Both the position numbers and the translations under genes were made by a program. Source: Sphingopyxis sp. YF1 (GTDB lineage: Bacteria > Pseudomonadota > Alphaproteobacteria > Sphingomonadales > Sphingomonadaceae). Taken from it: a DNA stretch of 64,000 bases. Positions 44,952-55,019 of the stretch are shown here, piece by piece (the first letter of the stretch is position 1; every line of letters begins with the position of its first letter). Under the pieces are notes generated by a model. The model worked only from the letters and a program-made list of their open reading frames with translations. It had not been told where the DNA came from and ran no database searches. The DNA is taken from NCBI RefSeq assembly GCF_022701295.1, contig NZ_CP033204.1, positions 2,666,001 through 2,730,000 of the forward strand, in the 5' to 3' direction.

Positions 44952-45899
44952 ATGGGCGCCATGCGACAACTCGACGGACAATTGATCACGGTGCTGGGCG
45001 GCGGCGGCTTCGTCGGCCGCTATGTCGTGCAGCGCCTGCTCGCGCTCGGCGCCCGCGTGCGCATTGCCGAACGCGAACCGCGCAAGGCGCTGTTCCTCAA
45101 GCCGCTCGGCGGCCTCGGGCAGACGCAGTTCGTCGCCGCCGACGTCCGCGACGCGGCAAGCGTTGCGCGCGCGGTGCAGGGCAGCGACGCAGTGATCAAC
45201 CTCGCCGGCAGCTTCGACGACATGCAGGCGGTGCAGGCCGAGGGCGCGGGCCATGTCGCGACGGCAGCCCATGCCGCTGGCGTCCCCACCCTCGTCCATA
45301 TCTCGGCGATCGGCGCCGATGCGAACAGCTCCTCGAACTATGGCCAGAGCAAGAGCGTTGGCGAAAACGCCGTCCACCTGGCCTTCCCCGATCCTGCGAT
45401 CCTGCGTCCCTCGATAATATTTGGCCGCGAGGACAAGTTCATCAACCGCTTCGCGGGCCTGATCCGTATACTGCCCGTCGTCCCGGTGATCGCGCCGAAC
45501 ACGAAGTTCCAGCCGGTCTACGTCGGCGACGTCGCCGATGCGGTGGTTGCGGCGCTCGACACGTCGGCGGCGGGCCGCACCTTCGAACTCGGCGGACCGC
45601 AGGTCCTGTCGATGGGCGAACTCCAGCGCTGGATCGCCCGGGCAACCGGGCGCCAGCCGTTGTTCGTCGACGTGCCCGACGCAGTGGCCGCAGCCTTCGC
45701 AACCGGCTTCGGCTGGGCGCCCGGGGCGCCGATCACCAGGGACCAGTGGCTGATGCTCCAGCACGACAATGTCGTCGGCGCGGATGCTGCAGGCCTGGGC
45801 GACCTTGGTGTCACGCCGACTTCGCTCGCCGCGGTCGCCGATGGCTGGCTGGTGCAATACCGTCGCCACGGCCGCTTCGCGACGCTCGCATCGCGCTGA
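44952..45899 (+). CDS. NDUFA9-like atypical NAD(P)-binding reductase
   Basis: A 315-residue Rossmann protein. The nucleotide-binding loop is VLGGGGFVGRYVV at the N-terminus. NLAGSFDD, the active-site-like YGQSKSVGE and LRPSIIFGREDKFINRFA follow. This is the complex I NDUFA9 subunit family of atypical short-chain dehydrogenases, which bind NADPH but usually lack a known reaction in bacteria. The start MGAMRQLDG was chosen because upstream residues are arginine-rich and non-conserved; the ATG at 44961 is an alternative. First chromosomal gene right of the island. Confidence 0.8.
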   Translation: MGAMRQLDGQLITVLGGGGFVGRYVVQRLLALGARVRIAEREPRKALFLKPLGGLGQTQFVAADVRDAASVARAVQGSDAVINLAGSFDDMQAVQAEGAGHVATAAHAAGVPTLVHISAIGADANSSSNYGQSKSVGENAVHLAFPDPAILRPSIIFGREDKFINRFAGLIRILPVVPVIAPNTKFQPVYVGDVADAVVAALDTSAAGRTFELGGPQVLSMGELQRWIARATGRQPLFVDVPDAVAAAFATGFGWAPGAPITRDQWLMLQHDNVVGADAAGLGDLGVTPTSLAAVADGWLVQYRRHGRFATLASR

Positions 45900-46042
45900 C
45901 CCGGCCGAAGCCGGAAACACCGCCGCGCGATCCGCAGGCGCGCGCGACGGTCGGGGGTCGGCCGATATGCCGGACGCGTGCGACGCGCGGTTCAAATAGC
46001 GACTGGCAAAAGCCGCCCCGCCTGCCTAGTCTGGCAGCGGAC

Positions 46043-46079
46043 AAGGGCGTCCGGCTGTCGTCGGATGCCCTTTGCTTTT
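46043..46079 (+). terminator. Rho-independent terminator
   Basis: The stem aagggcgtccg/cggatgccctt (one G-T pair) with an 8-base loop is followed by tgctttt. It lies between the reductase gene and uppP. Confidence 0.65.
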
Positions 46080-46168
46080 GACCCTCATCGCAGCCAGGAT
46101 CCGCATGCCCTCCCTTATGCCCGTCGCCCGCCCGCCCTTCGCAGCCCCCGGCGCGGAGGGTTGATCCG

Positions 46169-46969
46169 ATGAACGAGATCATGACCGCGATCATCCTCGG
46201 CATCGTCGAGGGGCTGACCGAATTCCTTCCCGTCTCATCGACGGGGCATTTGATCCTCGCGACCGAATTGCTCGGCTATGACGCATCGCGCTGGGCGATC
46301 TTCAACATCGCGATCCAGCCCGGGGCGATCCTCGCGATCGTCGTGCTGTACCGGAAATTATTCTGGGACATGTTCACCGGCTTCTTCCGCCGCGATCCGG
46401 TGGCGATTGCGTTCGTGCGCAACCTGCTGCTCGCCTTCGTACCCGCGGTCGCGCTCGGCCTCGCCTTCGGCGACTATATCGAACTGCTGCTCGAAAACGC
46501 GGTCGTCGTCGCATGGGCGCTCGTGATCGGCGGCTTCGCGATCCTGCTCGTCGAACGCTTCGCCAAGCCGAAGGAGAGCGGCGGGGTCGCCAACCTGTCG
46601 GCGCGGCAGTCGATCTTTGTCGGGCTGGTACAGTGCATCGCGATGATTCCGGGGGTCAGCCGCTCGGGCGCGACGATCATGGGCGCGATGGCGATGGGGG
46701 TCGACCGCAAGACCGCCGCCGAGTTCAGCTTCTTCCTCGCGCTGCCGACGCTGAGCGGCGCGACCGCGCTCCAGCTCTTCAAGCATCGCGATGCGATCAC
46801 GACAGGCGACCTCGGGCTGATCGGCATCGGCGCGCTGGTGTCCTTCATCGTGGCCTGGGCGGTGATCAAGGCGTTTCTCGCCGTCGTCACGCGGTATGGC
46901 TTCGCCCCTTTCGCCTGGTACCGAATCATCATCGGCGCCGCGGCGCTGGTGTGGCTCGCCGCCAGATAG
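46169..46969 (+). CDS. uppP: Undecaprenyl-diphosphatase UppP (BacA)
   Basis: A 266-residue integral membrane enzyme that converts undecaprenyl diphosphate to the monophosphate for peptidoglycan lipid carrier recycling. The signature motifs EFLPVSSTGHLIL near residue 17 and PGVSRSGATI near 165 are present, with about eight hydrophobic segments. Length is normal. A gcggaggg binding site precedes the ATG. It contributes to bacitracin tolerance in other bacteria. It is monocistronic. Confidence 0.95.
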   Translation: MNEIMTAIILGIVEGLTEFLPVSSTGHLILATELLGYDASRWAIFNIAIQPGAILAIVVLYRKLFWDMFTGFFRRDPVAIAFVRNLLLAFVPAVALGLAFGDYIELLLENAVVVAWALVIGGFAILLVERFAKPKESGGVANLSARQSIFVGLVQCIAMIPGVSRSGATIMGAMAMGVDRKTAAEFSFFLALPTLSGATALQLFKHRDAITTGDLGLIGIGALVSFIVAWAVIKAFLAVVTRYGFAPFAWYRIIIGAAALVWLAAR

Positions 46970-47007
46970 GTCCGAAACGGTATTAAATGACGAAAGAATG
47001 TTGCGCA

Positions 47008-47033
47008 GCACCATTCAGGTGGTGATTTGGTGC
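47008..47033 (+). promoter_or_regulatory. Possible NtrC-like dyad upstream of gltD
   Basis: cacca-ttcagg-tggtg (47009-47024), followed by a further tggtgca at 47028-47033, resembles the NtrC consensus of inverted TGCACCA halves, but the spacer is longer. About 100 bp before gltD, a nitrogen-assimilation gene. Weak evidence. Confidence 0.3.
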
Positions 47034-47131
47034 AGATTTTAGGTCAAGAAAACTGACTTAAATGATGATTTCGCCGTGACAGGCATTTGCAGGACATGCA
47101 TTTGCCCCTTCCAACGAAGGGGAAACTGCAC

Positions 47132-48574
47132 ATGGCCAGCGATCGCATGCTCCGGTTCGTCGAGCGCGACCAACATTATCCCGCCAAGCGCAGCGCCGAA
47201 GAGCGCGCGCGCGACTTCCGCGAAATCGCGGAACGCTATGCCGCGCCCGACGCCGACGCGCAGGCGGCGCGCTGTTCGCAGTGCGGCGTCCCCTATTGCT
47301 CGGTGCACTGCCCGCTGCACAACCATATCCCCGATTGGCTGCGCCTGACGGCGGAAGGCCGGCTGCGCGAAGCCTATGAACTGAGCAACGCGACCTCGAC
47401 GATGCCCGAGATCTGCGGCCGCATCTGTCCGCAGGACCGGCTGTGCGAAGGCAATTGCGTGATCGAATTTTCGGGCCACGGCGCGGTGACGATCGGCAGC
47501 GTCGAGAAATATATCACCGACACCGCCTGGGCCGAGGGCTGGGTCGAACCGATCCAGGTGGCAGTCCCGACCGGCCAGTCGGTGGGGATCATCGGGGCCG
47601 GCCCCGCCGGGCTGACCGCGGCCGAATATCTGCGCACCCAGGGACATGAGGTTCACGTCTATGACCGGCACGATCGCGCGGGCGGGCTGCTGACCTATGG
47701 CATCCCGGGCTTCAAGCTCGAAAAGGATGTCGTGATGCGCCGCATCGACCGCCTCGTCGAGGGCGGCATCCATTTCCACCTCCGCTTCGAGGTCGGCAAG
47801 GATGCGACGCTCGACCAGCTCCGGCAGAAGCACGACGCGGTGCTGATCGCCACCGGCGTTTACAAGCCGCGCGAGATCAACGTGCCGGGCAACAAGGCCG
47901 ACGGCGTGGTCGCCGCGCTCGACTATCTCATCGCCTCGAACCGCAAGAGCTTTGGCGACAAGGTCGCCGCATTCGAGGACGGGCGCCTGAATGCAGCGGA
48001 CAAGCATGTCGTCGTCATCGGCGGCGGCGACACCGCGATGGACTGCGTCCGCACCGCGGTGCGCCAGGGCGCGAAGTCGGTGAAATGCCTCTATCGCCGC
48101 GACCGCGACAATATGCCGGGATCGCAGCGCGAAGTCGCCAACGCCGAAGAAGAAGGCGTCGAGTTCGTCTGGCTTTCGGCCCCCGAAAGCTTCACCGCCG
48201 ACAGGCATGTGAAAGAGGTCGCCGTCGCCGGCATGCGCCTCGGCGCTCCCGACGCCAGCGGCCGGCGCAGCCCCGAGCCCGATCCGGGTCGCAACTTCGA
48301 CCTGCCCGCCGACATGGTGATCAAGGCATTGGGCTTCGATCCCGAGGAACTGCCGCACCTGTTCGGCGCGCCCGATCTCAGCGTCACGCGCTGGGGCACG
48401 CTCCGCGTCGATCACCAGACGATGATGACCAGCCTGAACGGCGTCTTCGCCGCGGGCGACATCGTGCGCGGCGCCAGCCTGGTCGTCTGGGGCATCCGCG
48501 ACGGCCGCGACGTCAGCGCCCAGATGTCGAAATGGTTGAAAGCGAAAGCCGAAAGCGAAATGAAGGCGGCATGA
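47132..48574 (+). CDS. gltD: Glutamate synthase (NADPH) small subunit
   Basis: A 480-residue flavoprotein that passes electrons from NADPH to GltB for glutamate synthesis from glutamine and 2-oxoglutarate. The N-terminal iron-sulfur region has ARCSQCGVPYCSVHCP and ICGRICPQDRLCEGNC. The FAD site is VGIIGAGPAGLTAAEYL near 160 and the NADPH site is VVVIGGGDTAMDC near 300. The start at 47132 has gaagggga upstream. It is followed directly by the DUF2059 gene and then gltB, so the two synthase subunits are split by a third gene. Confidence 0.95.
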   Translation: MASDRMLRFVERDQHYPAKRSAEERARDFREIAERYAAPDADAQAARCSQCGVPYCSVHCPLHNHIPDWLRLTAEGRLREAYELSNATSTMPEICGRICPQDRLCEGNCVIEFSGHGAVTIGSVEKYITDTAWAEGWVEPIQVAVPTGQSVGIIGAGPAGLTAAEYLRTQGHEVHVYDRHDRAGGLLTYGIPGFKLEKDVVMRRIDRLVEGGIHFHLRFEVGKDATLDQLRQKHDAVLIATGVYKPREINVPGNKADGVVAALDYLIASNRKSFGDKVAAFEDGRLNAADKHVVVIGGGDTAMDCVRTAVRQGAKSVKCLYRRDRDNMPGSQREVANAEEEGVEFVWLSAPESFTADRHVKEVAVAGMRLGAPDASGRRSPEPDPGRNFDLPADMVIKALGFDPEELPHLFGAPDLSVTRWGTLRVDHQTMMTSLNGVFAAGDIVRGASLVVWGIRDGRDVSAQMSKWLKAKAESEMKAA

Positions 48575-48597
48575 CCAACAGGGAAGGAATCACCACA

Positions 48598-49758
48598 ATG
48601 TCGACCTTGAAAACCATGCTCCTCGCCGGCGCGATGGCGTTTGCCCCCGCACAGGCTTTCGCCGCACCGCAGGAAGCCCCGATCGCCGAGGTCGTCACGA
48701 CTGATGCGGTCACAACCGACGCGCAGGACGAACCGACGAGCGAGGCCGCGATGGCCGAAGCCAAGGCCAAGATGCAGAAGGAAATCGACGAAGCGATCAA
48801 GCTGGTCGAGAAGGTCTTCGGCACCGACAAATTGCCCCCGATCGCGCCGGCCCAGCTGGCGCTCGCGGAGACCACGACGGGCGCGCTCGTCCCGCCGGGC
48901 AGCCTCGAAAAGATGATCGACAATCTCTACGGCAAGCTGTTCCGCGGCCTGCTGGGCGAACTCGGCGGCATGTCCGACCTCATGCTGTCGATCAAGACCG
49001 GTGTCGAAAGCGAGAAAATCGAAGCGCTCGACGCACCGACCAAGGAAGCCATCGCCGACATCTTCGACCCGCACCGCAAGGCGCGCGAAGAAAAGATCAT
49101 GACTTCCATCAAACCGATCGTCAGCGAGGTGTTGCGCGACTTCGAGGAACCGACCCGCGCCGGCATGGCCCGCGCCTTCGCGCGCAAGTTCAGCGCCGAT
49201 CAGCTCACCCAGATGAACGCCTTTTTCGCCACGCCCGCGGGCCAGGCCTATGCCAGTGAATGGATGGCGTTGCAGGCCGATCCCGAAGTCATCCTGGCGA
49301 TCATCAAGTCGGTGCCGCCGATGGCGAACAAGTGGATCGACCGGGTGCCCGAACTCGAAGGCAAGTTCAAGGACGACCTGCCCAAGGAAAAGCAGCTCGG
49401 CGACCTCAGCGACGCCGAACTGACGAAGCTTGCCAAGCTGATGAAGGTCGACGTCAAGGTACTGAAGGAACAGCGCGACATGTGGAACAGCGAGACGACC
49501 GAGGCGACCGCCGCCGACGACGTCGCCTATGCCGACGCCGCCGCAGCCGAAGCCGGCGATGCGGCCGATGCCGCAGCGGCCGCCGCCGACGCCGCGGCAG
49601 CCGACTGGGATCCCGCCTACGAGCGCGACAACTGGTCGGAGGCCGATCGCCAGCGCGTCGAGGAACTCGAAGCCGCGTCGGACGCCGCCGCGACCGCAGC
49701 CTATGACGCCCAGCAGGCGGCGATCGAAAACGCCCGCAAGCGCAAACCATCTTCATAA
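48598..49758 (+). CDS. Exported DUF2059-family protein between gltD and gltB
   Basis: A 386-residue protein. The start MSTLKTMLLAGAMAFAPAQAFAAP is a signal peptide with a ggaagga binding site; an ATG overlapping the gltD stop at 48571 is possible but would mask the signal. The DUF2059 core (AFARKFSADQLTQMNAFFATPAGQAYA) lies around residues 195-225. The C-terminal 90 residues are Ala/Asp/Glu-rich low-complexity helix. Probably periplasmic, role unknown. Its placement inside the glutamate synthase operon is the notable point. Confidence 0.8.
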   Translation: MSTLKTMLLAGAMAFAPAQAFAAPQEAPIAEVVTTDAVTTDAQDEPTSEAAMAEAKAKMQKEIDEAIKLVEKVFGTDKLPPIAPAQLALAETTTGALVPPGSLEKMIDNLYGKLFRGLLGELGGMSDLMLSIKTGVESEKIEALDAPTKEAIADIFDPHRKAREEKIMTSIKPIVSEVLRDFEEPTRAGMARAFARKFSADQLTQMNAFFATPAGQAYASEWMALQADPEVILAIIKSVPPMANKWIDRVPELEGKFKDDLPKEKQLGDLSDAELTKLAKLMKVDVKVLKEQRDMWNSETTEATAADDVAYADAAAAEAGDAADAAAAAADAAAADWDPAYERDNWSEADRQRVEELEAASDAAATAAYDAQQAAIENARKRKPSS

Positions 49759-49788
49759 GAGCCTCGGCCGAACCGTCAGGATTCAACG

Positions 49789-52700
49789 ATGACCCACTAC
49801 CCCACCCCCGACCACGCGCGGCTCGCCGCAGAGGGCATGTATCGCCCCGACCTCGAATCCGATGCCTGCGGCGTCGGCATGGTCGCGGCGACCGACGGCA
49901 AGCCGTCGCGCCGCGTCGTCGAGGCGGCGATCGAGGCCCTGCGTGCCGTGTGGCACCGCGGCGCGGTCGACGCCGACGGCAAGACGGGGGATGGGGCGGG
50001 CATCCATGTCGACCTGCCGGTCCGTTTCTTCGACGATGCGATCGCCGCGTCGGGCCACAAGGTGCGCCCGAACCGCCTCGCCGTCGGCATGGTCTTCCTG
50101 CCGCGCACCGATTTGGGCGCGCAGGAAGAATGCCGCACGATCGTCGAGGCCGAGATCATCGACGCGGGCTATACCATCTATGGCTGGCGCCAGGTCCCCG
50201 TCGACGTTTCGGTGATCGGCGACAAGGCGCAGCGCACGCGCCCCGAAATCGAGCAGATCATGATCGCGGGGCCGCTGCCCGAGGAACAGTCGCTCGCCGA
50301 GTTCGAAAAGCAGCTCTATCTGGTCCGCCGCCGCATCGAGAAAAAGGTGATCGCGGCGCAGGTCGCCGACTTCTATGTCTGCAGCCTGTCGGCACGCTCG
50401 ATCATCTACAAGGGGCTCTTCCTCGCCGAAAGCCTCGCCGATTTCTATCCCGACCTTACGAACAAGCTGTTCGAAAGCCGCGTCGCGATCTTTCACCAGC
50501 GCTATTCGACCAACACCTTCCCGCAATGGTGGCTCGCCCAGCCCTTCCGCTGCCTCGCCCACAATGGCGAAGTCAACACGATCCGCGGCAACAAGAACTG
50601 GATGAAGAGCCACGAGATCAAGATGGCGAGCCTCGCCTTCGGCGAGCATTCGGAAGACATCAAGCCGGTGATCCCCGCCGGCGCGTCCGATACCGCGGCG
50701 CTCGACGCGGTGTTCGAAACGCTGTGCCGCGCCGGCCGCGACGCGCCGACGGCAAAACTGATCCTCGTTCCCGAAGCGTGGGGCGGCGATGCCGACACCC
50801 CCGAGGCGCACAAGGCGATGTACTCCTATCTCGCCAGCGTCATGGAACCGTGGGACGGCCCGGCCGCGCTCGCGATGACCGACGGCCGCTGGGCGGTCGC
50901 GGGCATGGATCGCAACGCGCTCCGTCCGCTGCGCTACACGCTGACCGCCGATAATCTGCTCGTCGTCGGCTCCGAAAGCGGCATGGTGCTGCTGCCCGAG
51001 GCGAGCATCCGCAAGAAGGGCCGCCTCGGCCCCGGCCAGATGATCGCCGTCGACCTCGACGAAGGCCAGCTCTACGACGACCGCGCGATCAAGGACCGGA
51101 TCGCGGGCGCGCAGGATTATCCCTCGCGCGTCAAGGGTTTCCGCACGATGGCGGACCTGCCCAAGGGGGGCCGGTCGAGCCTGCCCGTCTTCGACCGCAG
51201 CGAACTTCTGCGCCGCCAGGTCGCGGCGGGGCTGACGATGGAGGATATGGAACTCATCCTCTCCCCGATGGTCGAGGACGCCAAGGAAGCCATCGGATCG
51301 ATGGGCGACGACACGCCGCTCGCGGTGATCTCCGACAAGCCGCGCCATGTCGCGCAATTCTTCCGCCAGAATTTCAGCCAGGTCACCAATCCGCCGATCG
51401 ACTCCTTACGCGAACGGCATGTGATGAGCCTGAAGACGCGCTTCGCCAACCTCGCGAACATCCTCGACGAGAAGGGCCAGAGCGACCACGTCCTCGTCAT
51501 CGACTCGCCGGTTCTGGTCGGCGACGACTGGGATCGACTGCGCGCCTATTTCGGCGACGCGGTAGCCGATATCGACTGTACCTTCGAAAAGGGCGGCGAT
51601 GCCGGCACGCTGCGCGACGCGATCGCGCGCATCCGCCGCGAGGCCGAGGAAGCCGTGCGCGCCGGACGCAGCGAATTGTTCCTCTCCGATCAGGCGATCG
51701 GCGAAGGACGGGTCGGGGTCGCGATGGTGCTCGCCGCCGCCGCGGTCCACACCCACCTCGTGCGCAAGGGGCTGCGCAGCTATGCCTCGATCAACGTCCG
51801 CTCGGCCGAAGTGCTCGACACCCACGCCTTCGCGGTGCTGATCGGCGTCGGCGCGACGACCGTCCACGCCTATCTGTCCGAAGCCGCGATCGCCGATCGC
51901 CAGGCGCGCGGCCTGTTCGGTGACCTGTCGATCGACGATTGCCGCCAGCGTTTCCGCAAGGCGATCGACGACGGACTGCTCAAGATCCTCGCCAAGATGG
52001 GGATCGCCGTGATCTCCAGCTATCGCGGCGGCTATAATTTCGAAGCGGTCGGTCTCAGCCGCGCGCTCGTCAACGATCTTTTCCCCGGCATGCCGGCGAA
52101 GATTTCGGGCGAAGGCTATCAGTCGCTGTTCATCAACGCGACCGAGAAGCACGAGGCGGCGTTCGACGCGCGCGTCACCACCCTGCCGATCGGCGGCTTC
52201 TATCGCCAGCGCGCGGGCGGCGAGACGCACGCCTATTCGGCGCAGCTGATGCACCTGCTCCAGACCGCGGTCGCCACCGACAGCTATTCGACCTATCTGC
52301 AGTTCGCGCGCGGCGTCGCCGACCTGCCGCCGGTCTATCTGCGCGACCTCGTCGAGTTCAACTATCCCGCGCAGGGCGTCGCGCTCGACAGCGTCGAGGC
52401 GATCACCGAGATCCGCAAACGCTTCATCACCCCCGGCATGTCGCTGGGCGCGCTCTCGCCCGAAGCGCATGAAACGCTGGCGATCGCGATGAACCGCATC
52501 GGCGCCAAGGCGGTGTCCGGCGAAGGCGGCGAAGCGAGCGAACGCTACCAGCCCTATGCCAATGGCGACAACGCCAACAGCAACATCAAGCAGATCGCGT
52601 CGGGCCGCTTCGGCGTCACCGCCGAATATCTCGGCGCGTGCGACGAGATCGAGATCAAGGTCGCGCAGGGCGCCAAGCCCGGCGAGGGCGGACAGCTGCC

Positions 52701-54315
52701 CGGGTTCAAGGTCAGCGAATTCATCGCGCGGCTGCGCCATTCGACCCCCGGCGTGACGCTGATCTCGCCGCCGCCGCACCACGACATCTATTCGATCGAG
52801 GATCTCGCGCAGCTCATCTACGACCTCAAGCAGATCAACCCGCGCGCGCGCGTCTGCGTCAAGCTCGTGAGTTCGGCCGGCATCGGCACCGTCGCGGCGG
52901 GCGTCGCCAAGGCGCACGCCGACGTCATCCTCGTGTCGGGGAACACCGGCGGCACCGGCGCCAGCCCGCAGACGAGCGTCAAATATGCCGGGACGCCGTG
53001 GGAAATGGGCCTCAGCGAAGTCAATCAGGTGCTGACGCTCAACGGCCTGCGTCATCGCATCCGGCTGCGCACCGACGGCGGGCTCAAGACCGGGCGCGAT
53101 ATCGTGATCGCGGCGATCCTGGGCGCCGAGGAATATGGCATCGGGACGCTGAGCCTCGTCGCGATGGGCTGCATCATGGTGCGCCAGTGCCATTCGAACA
53201 CCTGCCCGGTCGGCGTCTGCACGCAGGACGAGAAATTGCGCCAGAAGTTCGTCGGCACCCCCGAGAAGGTGATCAACCTGATGACCTTCATCGCCGAGGA
53301 GGTACGCGAAATCCTCGCCAAGCTCGGCTGCCGCAGCCTCGACGAGGTGATCGGGCGTACCGAATTGCTGCGCCAGGTCAGCCGCGGCGCCGAACATCTC
53401 GACGATCTCGATCTCAACCCGATCCTCGCCAAGGTCGACGCGCCCGACGACCAGCGCCGCTCGCAGGGACCGAATTTCCGGAATCCGGTTCCCGACAGCC
53501 TCGATGCGCAGATCCTGCACGATGCACAGCCTTTGTTCGAACGCGGCGAACGGATGCAGCTCACCTATAACGTCCGCAACACACACCGCGCGGTCGGCAC
53601 CCGCCTGTCGGCCGAGGTGACCAAGCGCTTCGGCATGAAGGGGCTTGCCGACGATCACGTCCAGGTGCGGCTGCGCGGCACCGCGGGCCAGTCGCTCGGC
53701 GCCTTCCTGTGCCAGGGCGTCACGCTCGAAGTCTTCGGCGACGCTAACGACTATGTCGGCAAGGGCCTGTCGGGCGGCCGCATCGTCGTGCGCCCGACCG
53801 TGTCGAGCCCGCTGGTCAGCCAGCACAACACCATCGTCGGCAACACCGTCCTCTACGGCGCGACCGCGGGCACCCTGCTCGCCGCGGGCCAGGCGGGCGA
53901 GCGTTTCGCAGTCCGCAATTCGGGCGCCAATGTCGTCGTCGAGGGCTGTGGCGCCAACGGCCTCGAATATATGACCGGCGGCGTCGCGGTGATCCTCGGC
54001 GAGATCGGATCGAACTTCGGGGCCGGCATGACCGGCGGCATGGCCTTCGTGCTCGACACCGACGCCCAGTTCGAACGCCGTGCCAATCCCGAATCGATCG
54101 TCTGGCAGCGCGTCGACAGCGCGCACTGGGAAGGCGTGCTGAGAGCGCTGGTCGAGGATCATGCCAAGGCGACGGGCAGCAAGTGGTCGAGCGAGATTCT
54201 CGCCGACTGGGACCGCTGGCTGGGCCAGTTCTGGCAGGTGTGCCCGAAAGAGATGATGACGCGGCTCGCGCATCCGCTCAGCGACGCCGCAGCCGAGGTC
54301 GTCGCGGCGGAGTAG
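49789..54315 (+). CDS. gltB: Glutamate synthase large subunit
   Basis: A 1508-residue enzyme. The N-terminal class II glutaminase begins at Cys27 in ESDACGVG after a short propeptide to be removed. The central and FMN-binding synthase domains follow (GEGGEASERYQPY; LVSGNTGGTGASP). The 3Fe-4S cluster motif CIMVRQCHSNTCPVGVC lies near residue 1128. The C-terminal glycine-rich beta-helix (GAxG repeats, VEGCGANGLEYMTGG) completes it. It makes two glutamates from glutamine and 2-oxoglutarate with GltD. A terminator lies 60 bp downstream. Confidence 0.97.
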   Translation: MTHYPTPDHARLAAEGMYRPDLESDACGVGMVAATDGKPSRRVVEAAIEALRAVWHRGAVDADGKTGDGAGIHVDLPVRFFDDAIAASGHKVRPNRLAVGMVFLPRTDLGAQEECRTIVEAEIIDAGYTIYGWRQVPVDVSVIGDKAQRTRPEIEQIMIAGPLPEEQSLAEFEKQLYLVRRRIEKKVIAAQVADFYVCSLSARSIIYKGLFLAESLADFYPDLTNKLFESRVAIFHQRYSTNTFPQWWLAQPFRCLAHNGEVNTIRGNKNWMKSHEIKMASLAFGEHSEDIKPVIPAGASDTAALDAVFETLCRAGRDAPTAKLILVPEAWGGDADTPEAHKAMYSYLASVMEPWDGPAALAMTDGRWAVAGMDRNALRPLRYTLTADNLLVVGSESGMVLLPEASIRKKGRLGPGQMIAVDLDEGQLYDDRAIKDRIAGAQDYPSRVKGFRTMADLPKGGRSSLPVFDRSELLRRQVAAGLTMEDMELILSPMVEDAKEAIGSMGDDTPLAVISDKPRHVAQFFRQNFSQVTNPPIDSLRERHVMSLKTRFANLANILDEKGQSDHVLVIDSPVLVGDDWDRLRAYFGDAVADIDCTFEKGGDAGTLRDAIARIRREAEEAVRAGRSELFLSDQAIGEGRVGVAMVLAAAAVHTHLVRKGLRSYASINVRSAEVLDTHAFAVLIGVGATTVHAYLSEAAIADRQARGLFGDLSIDDCRQRFRKAIDDGLLKILAKMGIAVISSYRGGYNFEAVGLSRALVNDLFPGMPAKISGEGYQSLFINATEKHEAAFDARVTTLPIGGFYRQRAGGETHAYSAQLMHLLQTAVATDSYSTYLQFARGVADLPPVYLRDLVEFNYPAQGVALDSVEAITEIRKRFITPGMSLGALSPEAHETLAIAMNRIGAKAVSGEGGEASERYQPYANGDNANSNIKQIASGRFGVTAEYLGACDEIEIKVAQGAKPGEGGQLPGFKVSEFIARLRHSTPGVTLISPPPHHDIYSIEDLAQLIYDLKQINPRARVCVKLVSSAGIGTVAAGVAKAHADVILVSGNTGGTGASPQTSVKYAGTPWEMGLSEVNQVLTLNGLRHRIRLRTDGGLKTGRDIVIAAILGAEEYGIGTLSLVAMGCIMVRQCHSNTCPVGVCTQDEKLRQKFVGTPEKVINLMTFIAEEVREILAKLGCRSLDEVIGRTELLRQVSRGAEHLDDLDLNPILAKVDAPDDQRRSQGPNFRNPVPDSLDAQILHDAQPLFERGERMQLTYNVRNTHRAVGTRLSAEVTKRFGMKGLADDHVQVRLRGTAGQSLGAFLCQGVTLEVFGDANDYVGKGLSGGRIVVRPTVSSPLVSQHNTIVGNTVLYGATAGTLLAAGQAGERFAVRNSGANVVVEGCGANGLEYMTGGVAVILGEIGSNFGAGMTGGMAFVLDTDAQFERRANPESIVWQRVDSAHWEGVLRALVEDHAKATGSKWSSEILADWDRWLGQFWQVCPKEMMTRLAHPLSDAAAEVVAAE

Positions 54316-54374
54316 AACACCGCCATCATGGATGCCCGTCGCAAGCCTGCCGGAGGGGCGCCTTCTCCCCGGCC

Positions 54375-54394
54375 GCCCTGCCGCAGGGCCTTTT
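54375..54394 (+). terminator. Rho-independent terminator of the glt operon
   Basis: Stem gccctg/cagggc with loop ccg (54375-54389), followed by ctttt. Confidence 0.7.
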
Positions 54395-54510
54395 GATCGT
54401 CGCATCATTGGGGCATCCCGCCGCACGGCCCTGCAGCGTTCAGCGCAGCGAAAGCGTCCGGCCTCTAGGAACGCCGCTTCGCTGACCCGCGCTGGTGCGC
54501 GCGAAAGGAT

Positions 54511-54945
54511 ATGCCGATGCCTCGCTGGACCTTGCTCGCCGTCCCCCTGCTCGCGATCGCAGCTCCGCTGCCCGCGCAGGCGGCCGATGTACGAGACGCC
54601 GCCGAAACCCTCACCGATCCGGTCGAACAGGATCGCATGGCCGAGACCGTCACCGCGCTCGTCGATGCGCTGATGCGGCTGAACGTCGGGCCGCTCGCCG
54701 AGGCCGTCGCACGCGTCGATCCCGAATCCGGTGCCGCCTATATTCCGCACGACGCGACGCTGGGCGAGGTGGCGGGCCGCGACCCCGATTACGGCCGGCG
54801 CGTCGGTGACGACGTGCGCGCGACCGGCCGCATGGCGGGGCATCTTGCGACCGCCGCCGCGGCCTATGCGCCGGTCCTCAAGGACATGGCGCGCGATCTT
54901 GCCGCACAATGGGACTATGAACGCGACGCCGCACGGCGGCGCTGA
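54511..54945 (+). CDS. Small exported hypothetical protein
   Basis: A 144-residue protein with a signal peptide (PRWTLLAVPLLAIAAPLPAQA, cleavage likely after AQA). The mature part is helical and acidic, with AETVTALVDALMRLNVGPLAEAV, then RDPDYGRRVGDDV. A gaaagg binding site lies upstream of the two nearby ATG codons (54511 and 54517). It looks like a small periplasmic protein seen in related sphingomonads, without known function. Confidence 0.7.
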   Translation: MPMPRWTLLAVPLLAIAAPLPAQAADVRDAAETLTDPVEQDRMAETVTALVDALMRLNVGPLAEAVARVDPESGAAYIPHDATLGEVAGRDPDYGRRVGDDVRATGRMAGHLATAAAAYAPVLKDMARDLAAQWDYERDAARRR

Positions 54946-55019
54946 CCCCATCCACAGGCTTTGCGCCGCGGTGCAGCATAGGCGTTGGCGCGGCGCGCCG
55001 GTGCGGCTATGCCGGGATC

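Noticed and set aside
47075..47100. A sigma-54 promoter before gltD
   Set aside because: tgaca...ttgca has the wrong spacing and lacks the GG of the -24 element.
51406..54951. A 1181-codon open frame on the minus strand
   Set aside because: It is antisense to gltB, which has all catalytic motifs. High GC gives long antisense frames; its Arg/Ala/Asp-rich translation has no domain.
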